Source: an uncultured Clostridia bacterium
GTDB taxonomy: Bacteria > Bacillota > Clostridia > Christensenellales > Pumilibacteraceae
Assembly (NCBI GenBank): GCA_947086925.1
Contig: CAMUAL010000033.1
Coordinates: 1 to 16,818, forward strand
Direction: 5' to 3'
Length of the DNA stretch: 16,818 bases
The notes beneath the pieces were generated by a model, which worked only from the letters and a program-made list of their open reading frames with translations, made no database searches and was not told the DNA's origin. Position 1 is the stretch's first letter. Each line of letters opens with the position of its first letter. Positions 14,488 through 16,818 of this stretch are shown here, piece after piece. The position numbers and the translations under genes were made by a program.

Positions 14488-16688
14488 ATTTCTATTCCGA
14501 ATATCTCTTTGTACTGCTCTCTCGAAATGTAAACCGCACGTGGCTTACTGCCTTCGAGAGGACCTATGAATTTATGCTGTTCCATCTGGTCTATCATGCG
14601 ACTTGCACGTGCGTAACCCACGCTGAACCTACGCTGAATCATACTCGTGCTTGCCGAGCCGGTTTCTATAACACACTTAACCACTTCCGGCATAAGCGGG
14701 TCGAACTCTTTATCGTCACCGCCCGATTCACCTTCGGATTCGGTGTCGTCCTCGGTTTTTGTTATAGCGGCAGTAAATTCTTCGTCGAAGTCCGCCTCGT
14801 TGTTGGCACGCACGTATTCGGTTACGGCTATTACCTCTTTATCGGTTACAAATGCGCCCTGAACGCGTTTGGGGTCATCCATTCCCACAGGCGAATAAAG
14901 CATATCGCCGCGCCCTAACAGGGTTTCGGCACCGCACTCATCCAAAATGGTGCGCGAGTCTACAATGCTTTTAACCGAGAAGGCTATTCGGCTCGGAAGG
15001 TTTGCTTTGATAGTACCCGTAATAACGTCTACGCTCGGACGCTGTGTGGCGAGTATAAGGTGTATGCCTGCGGCACGTGCCTTTTGAGCTATACTCATGA
15101 TTTTGTTTTCGAGAATTTTCTTGTTGTTGTCAAGCATCAGTTCGGCAAGCTCGTCTACTATAAGCACAATGTAAGGCAGTTTTTGCTCCTCACCCGATTT
15201 TACCGCTTCCGACTTATTGAACTCGGGCAGATTGCGTACGCGGTGTGTTCCGAAAAGCGTATATCGTCTGTCCATTTCGTCCTTAGCCCACGTAAGCACG
15301 TTTATTGCTTGCTGAGCATCGTTTATGATGTCCGAACCGAGTAAGTGCGGTATTCCCTGATACATATTAAACTCTACGCGTTTGGGGTCGATAAGTATAA
15401 TACGTACGTCCTCGGGTGACGACTTATACAATATGCTTATTATTATGGAGTTAAGGCATGCCGATTTACCGCTGCCCGTTGCGCCCGCAATCAAAAGATG
15501 CGGCATTTTTTCGAGATTGCACACTATATTGCTACCCGCAATGTCTTTTCCGAGCGACAAAGTGAGCGGCGAAGTTGAATTTTGAAATTCTTTCGACTCG
15601 ATAATTTCGCGCAAGCGTACTATGTCTATTTCGCCGTTCGGCACTTCTATACCTACGGCACGCTTTCCGGGAATAGGAGCTTCGATACGTACTTTGCCGT
15701 TACTTGCAAGATAGTACGCAATATCGTCGGAGAATTGTTCGATTCTTTTAATAGGTATTCCCGGCGGCATTTCGAGTTCGAATCTCGTTACTGCGGGACC
15801 TCTCGTTATGCCCGTAACTTTAACGGGCAGTTTAAGCTCTTGCAACGTGCTTTCGAGAATCCTTGCCCGTTCTTCGCATGCCACGTTAAAATCTTCGGGT
15901 GCAGACGAATCTGCCGAAATAAGCATGTCTATATCGGGCGCGTTATATTTAACGTGACGTTTCTTTTTGGGTTTGGGCGCGGATACAACGGGCGGCTTAA
16001 CACTGTAATCTTCTATCTGAATTTGACTGCGCGGCTTGTCGTTATTTTCGACAGGCACAAAAGATACGGTGTTGTAATATCCCGTATTGTCGGTACCGCT
16101 CAAATGCGTTTTTTCCGATAGGTCAACCGCTTCTTCTATAATGTTAAACGACGAAGTGTTGCGCGGCTGTTCGGGCAAATCGTCGGTTATAAGCTCTATG
16201 GGCGAATCGTCGACAAGCAAGCTTTCGTCAAAGTAATCGTCGGCGTTGTCCTGCGATTCGTAATCGGATTCAACAAAGTCGTTATTTTCGCGAACTTCCT
16301 CGTAAGCGGTCTGTTGCTGTGCCGCCTGACGCTCGGCTTCTTCCGCTTTTTGCTTTTTGCGGCGGTCTTCTTCTATTTGCTCCAAAAACCGCGACTCGGG
16401 ACTTATTAACCGCGTTTCGTTGTTTATAATCCGCTTTTCGTATTCCGACCCTGCTATTATTGGAGCCTGTTCGGGTTCGACGTTTTTTTCCGCCGCTTTA
16501 TACAATCCGTCGGATTCGGTAAACAGAGGCTTGGGCGCATCGGCACGAGCACTTGTTTTCTCGGATTTCTTAGGTGCGCCGTAATAGTCGCCGTTTAATA
16601 TTGCGGGGCGTTCTTCTTCTTGCGGTTGCATGAATTTAGGCTGTACGGACGTAAGTTCGAGCTTACGCGTAGAAAATACGTCGGGCAC
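14484..16688 (-). CDS. ftsK: DNA translocase FtsK/SpoIIIE, N-terminal membrane part not in frame here
   Basis: The 734 residues counted from a GTG at 16688 comprise three parts: a charged, low-complexity linker (1-245); the FtsK alpha/beta motor, with RGPAVTRFELE near 296, Walker A GATGSGKSA (402-410), Walker B YIVLIVDE (506-513) and ATQRPSVDVITG; and a winged-helix gamma domain (about 667-730, QRRFSVGYARASRMID). The family pumps chromosomal DNA through the division or spore septum as a hexamer anchored by N-terminal membrane helices. Those helices are absent here. The GTG has no ribosome binding site, and the same frame continues upstream to a TAA at 16812-16814. The true start, or a frameshift, therefore lies at or beyond the window edge. 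It is first in the run leading to recA. Confidence 0.9.
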   Translation of the reverse strand: MPDVFSTRKLELTSVQPKFMQPQEEERPAILNGDYYGAPKKSEKTSARADAPKPLFTESDGLYKAAEKNVEPEQAPIIAGSEYEKRIINNETRLISPESRFLEQIEEDRRKKQKAEEAERQAAQQQTAYEEVRENNDFVESDYESQDNADDYFDESLLVDDSPIELITDDLPEQPRNTSSFNIIEEAVDLSEKTHLSGTDNTGYYNTVSFVPVENNDKPRSQIQIEDYSVKPPVVSAPKPKKKRHVKYNAPDIDMLISADSSAPEDFNVACEERARILESTLQELKLPVKVTGITRGPAVTRFELEMPPGIPIKRIEQFSDDIAYYLASNGKVRIEAPIPGKRAVGIEVPNGEIDIVRLREIIESKEFQNSTSPLTLSLGKDIAGSNIVCNLEKMPHLLIAGATGSGKSACLNSIIISILYKSSPEDVRIILIDPKRVEFNMYQGIPHLLGSDIINDAQQAINVLTWAKDEMDRRYTLFGTHRVRNLPEFNKSEAVKSGEEQKLPYIVLIVDELAELMLDNNKKILENKIMSIAQKARAAGIHLILATQRPSVDVITGTIKANLPSRIAFSVKSIVDSRTILDECGAETLLGRGDMLYSPVGMDDPKRVQGAFVTDKEVIAVTEYVRANNEADFDEEFTAAITKTEDDTESEGESGGDDKEFDPLMPEVVKCVIETGSASTSMIQRRFSVGYARASRMIDQMEQHKFIGPLEGSKPRAVYISREQYKEIFGIEI

Positions 16689-16811
16689 AGGCGCGGCTTT
16701 TTCGGGTTCGCGAGCGGCGGCAGGTGCAAGACTTTCTGCTAGTTTTTGCGATAAATCGTCGCCGTTGATAATTGCGGGTCCGTCGCTTACTATCTGGTCG
16801 CTTATGTCTTT
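16689..16811 (-). other. Probable in-frame ftsK linker coding sequence upstream of the GTG
   Basis: These 41 codons are open in the ftsK frame and contain GPAIINGDDLSQKLAESL, which resembles RPAILNGDYYG further along the ftsK linker. This suggests real coding sequence, not a spacer. No ATG, GTG or TTG start and no Shine-Dalgarno sequence is present in this stretch. It is closed at its 5' side by TAA (16812-16814), directly followed by four more A. Confidence 0.55.
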
Positions 16812-16818
16812 TTAAGGT

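Overview
The window reads as a chromosomal core segment of a spore-forming, Clostridia-like Firmicute, probably an uncultured one of moderate G+C. The evidence is a T-box leader in front of pheST, a spoVAC-spoVAD-spoVAE block with yunB, and the conserved run ftsK/spoIIIE - rimO - pgsA - cinA - recA - rny, which resembles the order known from Bacillus. Every gene lies on the minus strand, so transcription runs from high to low coordinates. I saw no insertion sequence, prophage, CRISPR array, tRNA or rRNA.

Layout in the direction of transcription. (1) 16818-10366: a tightly packed operon. An FtsK/SpoIIIE-type DNA translocase lacks its membrane part within the window. It is followed by rimO (ribosomal protein S12 methylthiotransferase), pgsA (phosphatidylglycerophosphate synthase), a CinA-family protein with a degenerate N-terminal half, and recA. 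Junctions overlap by 4 bases or are 0-23 bases apart. (2) 10333-8538: rny (RNase Y) with its own sigma-A-type promoter, a hairpin at the predicted mRNA 5' end and a strong intrinsic terminator. (3) 8525-5028: a sporulation cluster with a possible sigma-G promoter, then a DUF421/YetF-like membrane protein, a 35-codon small ORF, spoVAC, spoVAD, spoVAE and yunB. SpoVA proteins move dipicolinic acid across the inner spore membrane. (4) 5015-1: a sigma-A-type promoter and a T-box riboswitch controlling pheS and pheT (phenylalanyl-tRNA synthetase), then a U32-family gene that runs off the window.

No complete new system was found, but several points deserve a second look. The tetranucleotide GATC occurs only once by eye in 16.8 kb, where roughly 60 would be expected, which suggests strong site avoidance. 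The ftsK frame is closed by a TAA six bases from the window edge and has no credible start. CinA has lost the signatures of its N-terminal domain. A small ORF with a good ribosome binding site is coupled to spoVAC. yunB has no visible terminator, so sporulation transcripts should run into the T-box leader.
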